Shown: positions 1 through 4,910 of the stretch, one piece after another
Layout of the letters: each line of letters opens with the position of its first letter
Position numbering within the stretch: the stretch's first letter is position 1
NCBI GenBank assembly: GCA_028278125.1
Contig: JANQEY010000119.1
Coordinates: 1-11,632, forward strand
Source: a bacterium
Lineage (GTDB): Bacteria > Electryoneota > Electryoneia > Electryoneales > Electryoneaceae
Direction: 5' to 3'
DNA: 11,632 nt
Notes under the pieces: model-generated
Databases searched by the model: none
Told to the model about the DNA's origin: nothing
What the model saw: the letters and a program-made list of their open reading frames with translations, nothing else
Program-made: the position numbers and the translations under genes

Positions 1-268
1 AATCATGAACAATTTTTGGTCGACCGTTCGGAAATGGATCACCTACGCCTTCTGTCAGAAATTTATAATCAGCTTTTACTCGCTCTGATATTTTGGATAA
101 TACTCTTAGACTTATGCCCTTTTTGTCTGTTTCAACCTTCGAGATATGGTGATATGTAATCCCCACCAGGTAAGCTAGTTCTGCTTGACTGATTGGAGGA
201 ATACAAAGCATTCTAATCATCTTTAATCTTACCCCTACTCCAGGAGCGATGTTTCGTACTTCAGACAT
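1..268 (-). CDS. Phage repressor, XRE/Cro-CI-type HTH protein (C-terminus outside window)
   Basis: The 89 N-terminal residues are visible, reading leftward from an ATG at 268-266; the C-terminus lies beyond the window. A good Shine-Dalgarno (AGAGGA, complement of 274-279) sits 5 nt before the ATG. Residues about 26-65 form a classic XRE-type helix-turn-helix: ISQAELAYLVGIT, then YHHISKVETDKKG, with the usual recognition helix and the S-x-x-E pattern. It diverges from the rightward early operon across a 84-bp control region with palindromes. That is the arrangement of the Mu c repressor and ner, and of CI/Cro switches. I infer that it maintains lysogeny by repressing the early promoter and perhaps autoregulates. 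The sequence shows nothing specific to the winged-helix repressor family of Mu itself, so it is a functional analogue rather than a clear homologue. Whether the missing C-terminus is a protease-cleavable domain cannot be judged. Confidence 0.85.
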   Translation of the reverse strand, partial: MSEVRNIAPGVGVRLKMIRMLCIPPISQAELAYLVGITYHHISKVETDKKGISLRVLSKISERVKADYKFLTEGVGDPFPNGRPKIVHD

Positions 269-278
269 ATTAATCCTC

Positions 279-307
279 TTGACAGGTGCGAATATTCGTA
301 CTATGTT
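279..307 (+). promoter_or_regulatory. Rightward early promoter
   Basis: A perfect -35 TTGACA at 279-284 is followed by a 17-bp spacer and a -10 of TATGTT at 302-307, about 46 bp before the Ner-like ATG. This is the best sigma70-type promoter seen in the window and points into the whole rightward gene array. The -35 overlaps the Shine-Dalgarno of the divergent repressor gene on the opposite strand. Repressor or Ner-like binding at the palindromes inside it would block transcription. Confidence 0.75.
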
Positions 308-314
308 AGTACTT
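289..314. promoter_or_regulatory. Operator palindromes over the early promoter
   Basis: Two palindromes lie inside the promoter: CGAATATTCG at 289-298 (perfect 10-bp) and GTACTA-TGT-TAGTAC at 298-312 (perfect 6-bp arms, 3-bp centre), the second covering the -10. The octamer TTCGTACT occurs at 295-302 and again at 253-260 inside the start of the repressor gene, and GTACTT recurs at 256-261 and 309-314. These are natural candidates for binding sites of the repressor and/or the Ner-like protein. In Mu the corresponding operator region also acts as the transposition enhancer; that role here is only a possibility. Confidence 0.6.
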
Positions 315-352
315 GATTAAGCAAACTTGTTACTTCTACACTGGGGGAGTAA

Positions 353-583
353 ATGGATCATCGCACTCGAAAAGCCCTCCTTATTCTGAGTGGCGTTCAA
401 CAAATCGACATAGCCAGAAAACTTGGCATACACAAAAGTGTCGTTACTAATGTGATGAAAGAAAGAATTCAATCAGATCGCGTACAAAAGGCGATCGCCC
501 GTGCTGTTAAACGACCAGTACGTGAACTGTTTCCGAACAAGACTAAACGCGGCAGGAAGCATCGTCGAAGGGTTGCGGCCTAG
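353..583 (+). CDS. Ner/Cro-like small HTH DNA-binding regulator
   Basis: A 76-residue basic protein, first gene of the rightward operon, with a G-rich Shine-Dalgarno (GGGGGAG at 343-349) 3 nt before the ATG. Residues about 15-36 (IDIARKLGIHKSVVTNVM) form a helix-turn-helix. They are followed by a helix, then the segment RPVRELFPN, which resembles the end of Ner-family domains (a Pro, then an acidic or hydrophobic residue, then WP or FP). The C-terminal tail is strongly basic (KTKRGRKHRRR). Known role of Ner in Mu: it turns down both the repressor and early promoters to favour lytic growth. Position and size fit this. Identity to Mu Ner is low, so a Cro-like protein of another lineage is equally possible. 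Confidence 0.8.
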   Translation: MDHRTRKALLILSGVQQIDIARKLGIHKSVVTNVMKERIQSDRVQKAIARAVKRPVRELFPNKTKRGRKHRRRVAA

Positions 584-635
584 CAACTATCCAAGGGCAA
601 ATATAGCTATAGACATTATTACAGGGAAGAGAGAA

Positions 636-989
636 GTGGAGTTTGTAGACATTAATCTCGCGGTTCATTACCTGAGCATTGGGGTGGCGATTATCGCGTT
701 GGCTGCTTTACTGATCCTGGTATTGAGGAAAAGTAGCTGCTGGTATAAAAGTGCTGTTGATCTAAATGAACTTCCTACGCTGTCCGAGACAGAAAATGAC
801 ACTGGATCCCTGATCAAATCGGGGATGAAACCCTATTTCCCGGGATACACTGATCCCGGGCTACCTAATGACAGGGGCACCCAAGACCGGGATGACGCCA
901 TTGAATTTGAGTACCGTCCTGATGATCGTCCAAAATTCATTCCTCTTGAAGAAAGCCGTGTTCGTCCTACCAGCTGGGGGAAGGAATGA
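636..989 (+). CDS. Single-span membrane protein with repeat-derived tail
   Basis: I prefer the GTG start at 636 (117 aa), preceded by AGGGAAGAG, over an upstream in-frame ATG at 501 that would overlap the Ner-like gene by 83 bp. Residues about 10-31 (SIGVAIIALAALLILVLRK) form one transmembrane helix ending in a positive RK stop. The rest is a cytoplasmic, Pro- and Asp-rich tail. About 34 codons of that tail (798-899) are made of the same palindromic repeats that fill intergenic gaps elsewhere in the window, read in frame without a stop. The TGA overlaps the next ATG (ATGA), so translation is probably coupled. The function is not recognised. Small membrane proteins in phage early regions often act in superinfection exclusion, but nothing here proves it. 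Confidence 0.65.
   Translation: MEFVDINLAVHYLSIGVAIIALAALLILVLRKSSCWYKSAVDLNELPTLSETENDTGSLIKSGMKPYFPGYTDPGLPNDRGTQDRDDAIEFEYRPDDRPKFIPLEESRVRPTSWGKE
798..899. repeat. In-frame composite of palindromic elements A-B-C (inside CDS)
   Basis: 798-830 matches the A element at 4828-4860 at 28 of 33 positions. 839-866 is a B element (CCCGGGA stem, 7 bp perfect) that differs at one base from the copy at 11584-11611. 867-885 carries the right end of a C element (GACAGGGGCACCCAAG), and 886-898 resembles the right end of an A element (CCGGGATGACGCC). The order A then B then C is the same as at the window end. The reading frame of the membrane protein stays open through the whole block. Confidence 0.8.
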
Positions 990-1258
990 AAAAATCGTTG
1001 ATGAGATTTCCGTTTGTCACGATTCAACGGCTAAATAACGAGGTTACTGCCTGGCGACGCAGCTATAATGCCATATTGACCAGGTACAATCTTCTATATG
1101 ACGCCTACCTGTATATATGTAAAAGAGCAAAGATCAATCCAGTACTTCCATTCGACAAGAGACAACTTTTTATACAAAGGATGAGCCGAAAAACAACGAT
1201 CTTTTCATCCAAGCAAATGTCCAGACTTGTGATACCGCACGACACGAGGGTAAATTAA
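986..1258 (+). CDS. Small basic protein, unknown
   Basis: A 90-residue protein whose ATG overlaps the preceding stop (ATGA), with a strong G-rich Shine-Dalgarno (GGGGGAAGGA, 976-985). It is rich in Arg, Lys and Tyr (RLNNEVTAWRRSYNAILTRY) and predicted helical in its first half, with a basic C-terminus. There is no transmembrane segment or recognisable domain. Its TAA overlaps the next ATG (TAATG). Tight coupling on both sides supports a real gene. It may bind nucleic acid because of its charge, but that is only inference. Confidence 0.65.
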   Translation: MKKSLMRFPFVTIQRLNNEVTAWRRSYNAILTRYNLLYDAYLYICKRAKINPVLPFDKRQLFIQRMSRKTTIFSSKQMSRLVIPHDTRVN

Positions 1259-1653
1259 TGTTTGTCGAAAACCATAAACTTACTCCTCGTGAGCGTCGTG
1301 CGTACAATTTAGGCTGCCAAATGTACGAGATAGCAAAAGCTACTCTCTCACATCTAGAAGATCTCGCTGAAGCGCATGGCCTGGTTAATGATGAAGCTAT
1401 CCAGGCTGTTGCTTTCCATTTAAACCAACTCATCAGGTTCAGCCGGGTTTTAAAAGACGAACCTGCACCGATGACCTACACAACACAATACATCATCCAC
1501 GAGATGCAGCGTCATTCACGTGAATTGGAAACCGTATTGTCAATTCACATAAGAAACCTTTACCCGGGATTTGGCGGCGATGTCCCGAATCCATTGGAAC
1601 AATTAAAAGAAGCTTCCGAAAGATCGAACGATAAAACAACGAGTGATTTATAG
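1258..1653 (+). CDS. Helical protein of unknown function
   Basis: A 131-residue protein starting on the ATG that overlaps the upstream stop. It is predicted mostly alpha-helical. An N-terminal basic patch (TPRERRAYNLG) and long amphipathic helices (residues about 20-60 and 75-100) are visible, then a Pro/Gly-containing linker and a charged tail. It has no membrane span or metal motif and I do not recognise the family. It is co-transcribed with the coupled genes before it and the CII-like gene after it, so an early phage role is likely. Confidence 0.65.
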   Translation: MFVENHKLTPRERRAYNLGCQMYEIAKATLSHLEDLAEAHGLVNDEAIQAVAFHLNQLIRFSRVLKDEPAPMTYTTQYIIHEMQRHSRELETVLSIHIRNLYPGFGGDVPNPLEQLKEASERSNDKTTSDL

Positions 1654-1672
1654 AGAATACTCCGGGGGTACA

Positions 1673-2170
1673 ATGAGTAAGAAGATGAAAAACGGGATGT
1701 TAGGTGAAGCGATATTTCGTTTCCTGAAGGACAATCACGGGATGCGACGGGCGCTGTTCCCCGAAATGGATGATAAGCGAAAAGAACAGTTCTTGAAGAA
1801 CCTCGACCGTAAGCTTAATCCACATGACGATGGGGCAAGATTGAGTGTGGGTGAAGCGGAAGACCTGGTCATGCGAATCCGACAACATGGGGGAGAAATT
1901 AAACCCTATATCGAACCCGCCATCCGGATCGTCTGCGGTGATGGAAATGATTCGTACGCTCTTGACGGCTTCGTTGACGACGAAGTAATCCATATTGTCC
2001 GCGAGGTTACGAAGCCTGAAGCATCCAGGAAGCCAGTGAAGGAATTAACCCGTGACGATTATTTCAAATGGTACAGCACTTTCCATAGAGCAAAACAGGC
2101 TTGTGAGGCTGCCCTTGCTGAATTGCAGGAGGGTGCAAAGCACATATTCAGTGAAGGTGATGAATCTTAA
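1673..2170 (+). CDS. CII/CP76-like phage regulatory protein
   Basis: The ATG at 1673 gives 165 aa. It is chosen because a G-run Shine-Dalgarno (GGGGG at 1664-1668) precedes it; an in-frame ATG at 1643 would overlap the previous gene. Residues about 40-70 read FLKNLDRKLNPHDD, then LSVGEAEDLVMRI. The L-x-x-KLNP motif followed by an L-t-x-x-E-A-x-x-L-m helix is the hallmark I associate with phage regulatory protein CII of the P2/186 type (CP76 family), where it forms the DNA-contacting HTH. The C-terminal half is helical and charged. CII-type proteins activate or tune promoters during the lysis/lysogeny decision. The assignment rests on this motif only and has not been searched. An unrelated helical early protein is the alternative. 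Confidence 0.5.
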   Translation: MSKKMKNGMLGEAIFRFLKDNHGMRRALFPEMDDKRKEQFLKNLDRKLNPHDDGARLSVGEAEDLVMRIRQHGGEIKPYIEPAIRIVCGDGNDSYALDGFVDDEVIHIVREVTKPEASRKPVKELTRDDYFKWYSTFHRAKQACEAALAELQEGAKHIFSEGDES

Positions 2171-2204
2171 CGACACTGGATTCCGGGTCAAGTCCGGAAT
2201 GACA
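2171..2204. repeat. Palindromic element A
   Basis: The copy starts right after the TAA of the CII-like gene. The stem ATTCCGG / CCGGAAT (7 bp perfect) surrounds the loop GTCAAGT. Compared with the copy at 11546-11580 (ATGCCGG / CCGGCAT), the stem carries a compensatory change. No run of T follows, so it is not a standard intrinsic terminator. Confidence 0.8.
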
Positions 2205-2222
2205 ACAAGAAACAGTAGTTGA

Positions 2223-2498
2223 ATGTCTTGCTGGTGCGGTGATTCGGGTTGTGAGAAGTTGTATCACCAGGTATTGAAGGTTCGCTTAGCACGGTTAAAG
2301 AGGCAGTTGAAAGAGACGGTGATGGAGATGAAGCGTGAGTGTAAAGCATCAAGGGGCGTTATCGACTGCAAAAGTATTGGAAGTGCTAATAATGGAACTG
2401 GAACCTTTGAGGACAACAGAGATCGGCAGAAAAGCGGTGATAAGCCGGGATCAATCAGGAAGGATACTGGAAACCTTGGCAACAAGGGGCTTGGTTAA
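2223..2498 (+). CDS. Small Cys-rich ORF overlapping a regulator gene
   Basis: A 91-codon reading frame beginning MSCWCGDSGCEKLYHQ. The C-x-C-x-x-x-x-C cluster in the first ten residues could bind metal, and residues 15-40 form a basic helix (LKVRLARLKRQLKETVMEMKREC). After about residue 40 the sequence becomes Gly/Asn/Asp-rich and lies in another frame of the winged-helix gene that starts at 2335. That half is probably not under selection as protein. No good Shine-Dalgarno precedes the ATG. It may be a short real gene running into its neighbour, or the remnant of a longer gene that lost frame. Low confidence. Confidence 0.4.
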   Translation: MSCWCGDSGCEKLYHQVLKVRLARLKRQLKETVMEMKRECKASRGVIDCKSIGSANNGTGTFEDNRDRQKSGDKPGSIRKDTGNLGNKGLG

Positions 2499-2655
2499 GA
2501 AGAGTTCTGATGGATGGTTTCTGGGTAGTGAATTTGAGAAAAGAATGATCAAAAGAGTAGCTGATAAAAAGAGCAGGGCAAACGAGATGATAAGCAAAGG
2601 TCAGACGTTGTTTAGTGAGACTGACAGGTTAGAGAAGCTGGCCAAGATAAGATAA
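2335..2655 (+). CDS. Winged-helix (IclR-like HTH) DNA-binding protein
   Basis: A 106-residue protein starting at GTG 2335 with GGAG 8 nt upstream; an in-frame TGA lies just before it (2329-2331). An alternative ATG at 2392 would remove the first helix. Residues about 10-64 form a winged helix: a first helix STAKVLEVLIMELEPL, then RTTEIGRKAVISRDQSGRIL as HTH, then ETLATRGLVKKSSDGWFLG, the helix-to-wing segment typical of IclR/MarR-type domains. The C-terminal 40 residues are a charged helix that may dimerise. There is no effector-binding domain, so it is probably a small phage regulator. It lies directly before the twin CACGGTG palindromes, which could be its operator. Confidence 0.75.
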   Translation: MSVKHQGALSTAKVLEVLIMELEPLRTTEIGRKAVISRDQSGRILETLATRGLVKKSSDGWFLGSEFEKRMIKRVADKKSRANEMISKGQTLFSETDRLEKLAKIR

Positions 2656-2658
2656 AAG

Positions 2659-2696
2659 TGCATGCACGGTGCATGCATTTGATTCACGGTGAATCA
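2659..2696. promoter_or_regulatory. Twin palindromes with CACGGTG core (candidate operator)
   Basis: TGCATGCAC-G-GTGCATGCA (2659-2677, 9-bp perfect arms) is followed by TGATTCAC-G-GTGAATCA (2680-2696, 8-bp perfect arms). Both have the same centre CACGGTG and their centres are 20 bp apart, about two helical turns. They lie between the winged-helix gene stop and the Shine-Dalgarno of the coiled-coil gene. The shared core and phasing suggest a two-site operator for a dimeric regulator. An RNA hairpin pair acting on translation or termination is an alternative. Confidence 0.55.
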
Positions 2697-2701
2697 GAAA
2701 T

Positions 2702-2707
2702 GGGAGG
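2702..2707 (+). promoter_or_regulatory. Ribosome binding site deciding the start at 2712
   Basis: GGGAGG ends 4 nt before ATG 2712. It argues against the in-frame ATG at 2658, which would place the twin palindromes inside the coding sequence. Confidence 0.7.
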
Positions 2708-2711
2708 TAAA

Positions 2712-3563
2712 ATGGGGGAAGTTGAATTAAGTCTGCAGAACTTAAATATAACAGCATTATTGGCAGAACCTGAGTATTTAGATGGTGAAACCAAGGAAGA
2801 GCATAGACAGCGCTGGGCAATCGCACTTAATAACACATTGGTACGAGCTGCTGATTTAATGGCGACAATTCTTTGGGAAATGCGTGAACATGGGCTTTAT
2901 CGAGAGTTGGGTTTTAAATCAATGCGCGCTTTCATGCATTCAGAGATGTGTCCAGTATCTCAAGGTCACGGTGCGAAAATGATGGCTGTTATTGATAGAT
3001 ATCATGATGAAATTGGAATGGAAAAAACGCTGAGTTTAATGGGTGAACTAGGCATAAGTAGAATGTATAGTGCAGCAAAAGCTGAATATAACATTAAAGA
3101 GGTAGATGACTCTGTAGAGTTTATCGATGCAGACAGTGGGGCAGTTATAACACTGGCTGAATTAAAAGATTTAGGTGCTCATGGAGCGGCTGAGAGGTTG
3201 CGAGATTTGAGAAAAGTCCACCAGGAAACGAAAGATGAGTTGGAATCTGCTGAAATCGAGATTTGCGAGCTGAAGGATCAACTTAAGATGGCGTCAGGTG
3301 CCAATGAGTTGGAATTGAAACAGAAGATCAAGGCGCTTGAAGAAGAACTTGCGGAATTGAAGGATAAGAAGATCCTGGAAGCTGACCTGGAAAGCCAAAT
3401 GGACAAACACATAAAGTCGATCGAAAACGCGGTTAATGGATTATGTGATTTCAGTGGGAGATTGTTGCATCAGCCAGTGGTTGAAAAACTGGCTAGTTGC
3501 ATTGGTGGGGCTCAAATCATGCTGCGGAAACTGCAAAATGAATATGAGATGGGGGTTGATTGA
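2712..3563 (+). CDS. Helical DNA-binding-like protein with long coiled coil
   Basis: 283 aa from the ATG at 2712. Residues about 30-125 are helical and carry a pattern (YRELGFKSMRAFMHSEM, then a further helix, then LMGELGISRMYSAAKAE) resembling the helical module of plasmid and phage proteins that reads 'G(y/f)xSfxeyxe...lgiSr...'. It probably packs as an HTH-like domain. Residues about 150-240 form a heptad-rich coiled coil with many Glu, Lys and Leu (IKALEEELAELKDKK). The last 40 residues are a helical cap. Coiled-coil early proteins of Mu-like phages include the Gam DNA-end protector, but this one is longer and shows no clear Gam signature. I leave the function open: nucleoid or DNA-end binding is the most likely guess. 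Confidence 0.75.
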   Translation: MGEVELSLQNLNITALLAEPEYLDGETKEEHRQRWAIALNNTLVRAADLMATILWEMREHGLYRELGFKSMRAFMHSEMCPVSQGHGAKMMAVIDRYHDEIGMEKTLSLMGELGISRMYSAAKAEYNIKEVDDSVEFIDADSGAVITLAELKDLGAHGAAERLRDLRKVHQETKDELESAEIEICELKDQLKMASGANELELKQKIKALEEELAELKDKKILEADLESQMDKHIKSIENAVNGLCDFSGRLLHQPVVEKLASCIGGAQIMLRKLQNEYEMGVD

Positions 3564-3614
3564 TTCCCGGGATATGCAGAATAAACCCTGTCATCCAAGC
3601 TGACAGGGGCACAC
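3564..3614. repeat. Partial element B fused to element C
   Basis: A truncated B element (TTCCCGGGATATGCAG, 3564-3578) is followed by a C element at 3583-3614 with stem CCCTGTCA / TGACAGGG (8 bp perfect) and right end GGGGCAC. It begins directly after the stop of the coiled-coil gene. Confidence 0.75.
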
Positions 3615-3640
3615 AAAAGAAAAACTGCCGGGGGGTTAAT

Positions 3641-3684
3641 AAACCCTGTCTACAAAGCTGACAAGGGCACCCAAGGAGGGAAAG
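3641..3684. repeat. Element C running into a Shine-Dalgarno
   Basis: AAACCCTGTC...GACAAGGGCACCC is followed immediately by AAGGAGGG and the ATG at 3685. The copy at 6690-6734 has the same layout (GGGCACCC-R-AGGAGGGA then ATG). The similarity therefore extends from the repeat through the ribosome binding site. One extra A in the right arm breaks the stem slightly. Confidence 0.75.
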
Positions 3685-4713
3685 ATGAAGGGATTTAAAA
3701 TAGTTGTGTTGATCGCAATGGTTTTGGTGTCTGCCGGTTATTGCCTGGCAATGGATAAGTTCCAGAAGGAAAAGACTGTCCAGGAAATGTTTGAAGAGGC
3801 TTTTGAAACACCTGGTGATACGGCATATGTCATAATACCTGAGGGCATATATAATGAGTATGCGGCTTACCGTCATACAAAACCGGTGGTTGTGGTAGGT
3901 GATGGCGAGGTGATCTTCGACGGTTCACTAGAACAGATGACCATTTATGTTTGTAAAAGTGTAACAATCAAAAACATAACCTTCCGTAATAATCTAGCCG
4001 GATTCCGAAATGCTGCCCTGAATATCACAAAATGCAGGAATGTATTGATTGACAGTTGCCGGTTCATCAGCAACAAATCTATTGGACTGGATGTGAACGG
4101 ATCGGAGGGTGTACGTGTCATCAATTGCATCTTTGATCGAAATGGATTCAACGGATCAACTGTAAGCAAATGCACAGACTTCCTGATGGAGAATTGCGAG
4201 TTGTCGTATAACGGCTGGCGAACAAAGGTTGCATGGAACTCCGCTGCAGTAAAATTCTATACCTGTACAGATGTGATAGTCAGGAATACAATAGCACATC
4301 ATAACGCAGAACTGGCCAGGACAATCTGGTTTGATGGTCTCTGTATTAACGGCCTGGTAGAGGGTTGTACACTCATCGATAACGACGGTTGCGGATTGTT
4401 TTTTGAATGGTCAAAGGGGCCGCTGGAAATAAGGAACTCAGTGATAATGAATAATGACTACCACGGAATCCTTATCGGTGGGGCTGATTATGTGACTATC
4501 AAAAATTGCAAGATAATCGATAACCAGGAATACGCAATTTTTGTTTCCACTTTTGATATGGAAAAAGAGGAGACTGTTACCGAGACGGCTCATACGACCG
4601 TGATCGGGAATGTGATACAAGGGAAACCTTTCGGTTATTGGATGACACCTGAAGAGCTGGAACAATTCAAGCACGGTGTAGAGACTGATTACTCAGGATT
4701 TATGAAGGATTAA
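3685..4713 (+). CDS. Secreted right-handed parallel beta-helix protein (cargo gene)
   Basis: 342 aa with a strong Shine-Dalgarno (AGGAGGG, 3674-3680). Residues 1-22 are a Sec signal peptide: Lys at 2 and 5, hydrophobic core IVVLIAMVLVSAG, likely cut after CLA. Residues about 45-315 are successive parallel beta-helix coils with repeated V/I-x-I/V-x-N/D-C units (NITKCRNVLIDSCRF, GVRVINCIFDRN, YVTIKNCKIIDN), as in pectate-lyase-like and carbohydrate-active folds. Twelve Cys and many Asn fall at equivalent inward positions, suggesting stacked Cys/Asn ladders. The protein binds or cleaves a polysaccharide in many relatives, but no catalytic set can be named here. A signal peptide argues against a tailspike. 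It looks like a lysogenic-conversion gene inserted between phage early genes and the transposase, flanked by repeat clusters. Confidence 0.8.
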   Translation: MKGFKIVVLIAMVLVSAGYCLAMDKFQKEKTVQEMFEEAFETPGDTAYVIIPEGIYNEYAAYRHTKPVVVVGDGEVIFDGSLEQMTIYVCKSVTIKNITFRNNLAGFRNAALNITKCRNVLIDSCRFISNKSIGLDVNGSEGVRVINCIFDRNGFNGSTVSKCTDFLMENCELSYNGWRTKVAWNSAAVKFYTCTDVIVRNTIAHHNAELARTIWFDGLCINGLVEGCTLIDNDGCGLFFEWSKGPLEIRNSVIMNNDYHGILIGGADYVTIKNCKIIDNQEYAIFVSTFDMEKEETVTETAHTTVIGNVIQGKPFGYWMTPEELEQFKHGVETDYSGFMKD

Positions 4714-4910
4714 GGACACCTTTAATAAGGACTGAGATTGCTTCGCTTCGCTCGCAACGACACTCTAGTGATTGATAAAACAATAAAATCCTGTTAGACG
4801 AGCTAACAGGGGCATAAAAACCTTAAAGACACTGGATTCCGGATCAAGTCGGGGACGACACCTATGAAACCCGACAATGATGTCGGGCCACCCAAAAGTG
4901 GAGATAAAGG
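4714..4910. repeat. Repeat-filled gap: elements D, C, A and E
   Basis: No gene fits in this 197-bp gap. D: 4734-4762 (GATTGCTTCGCTTCGCTCGC plus AACGACA), a repeat type seen across many bacterial genomes. C: 4785-4815, stem CCTGTTAG / CTAACAGG (8 bp perfect; it differs from other C copies by a compensatory C-G to T-A pair). A: 4828-4860, with a degenerate stem. E: 4866-4893, stem CCCGACA / TGTCGGG. The transposase ribosome binding site (GGAG, 4900-4903) follows 6 bp later. No convincing promoter was seen, so the transposase is probably read from the upstream early promoter. Confidence 0.75.

Noticed and set aside
501..635. Longer N-terminus for the membrane protein (ATG 501)
   Set aside because: It would overlap the Ner-like gene by 83 bp, has no Shine-Dalgarno, and the added residues are not membrane-like. 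GTG 636 has a purine-rich site in front.
4773..4801. Promoter for the transposase (TTGATA, 17 bp, TAGACG)
   Set aside because: The -10 is poor and lies in the stem of element C. Not convincing without transcript data.
3564..4893. CRISPR array
   Set aside because: The repeats are different families, irregularly spaced, with no uniform spacers and no cas genes.
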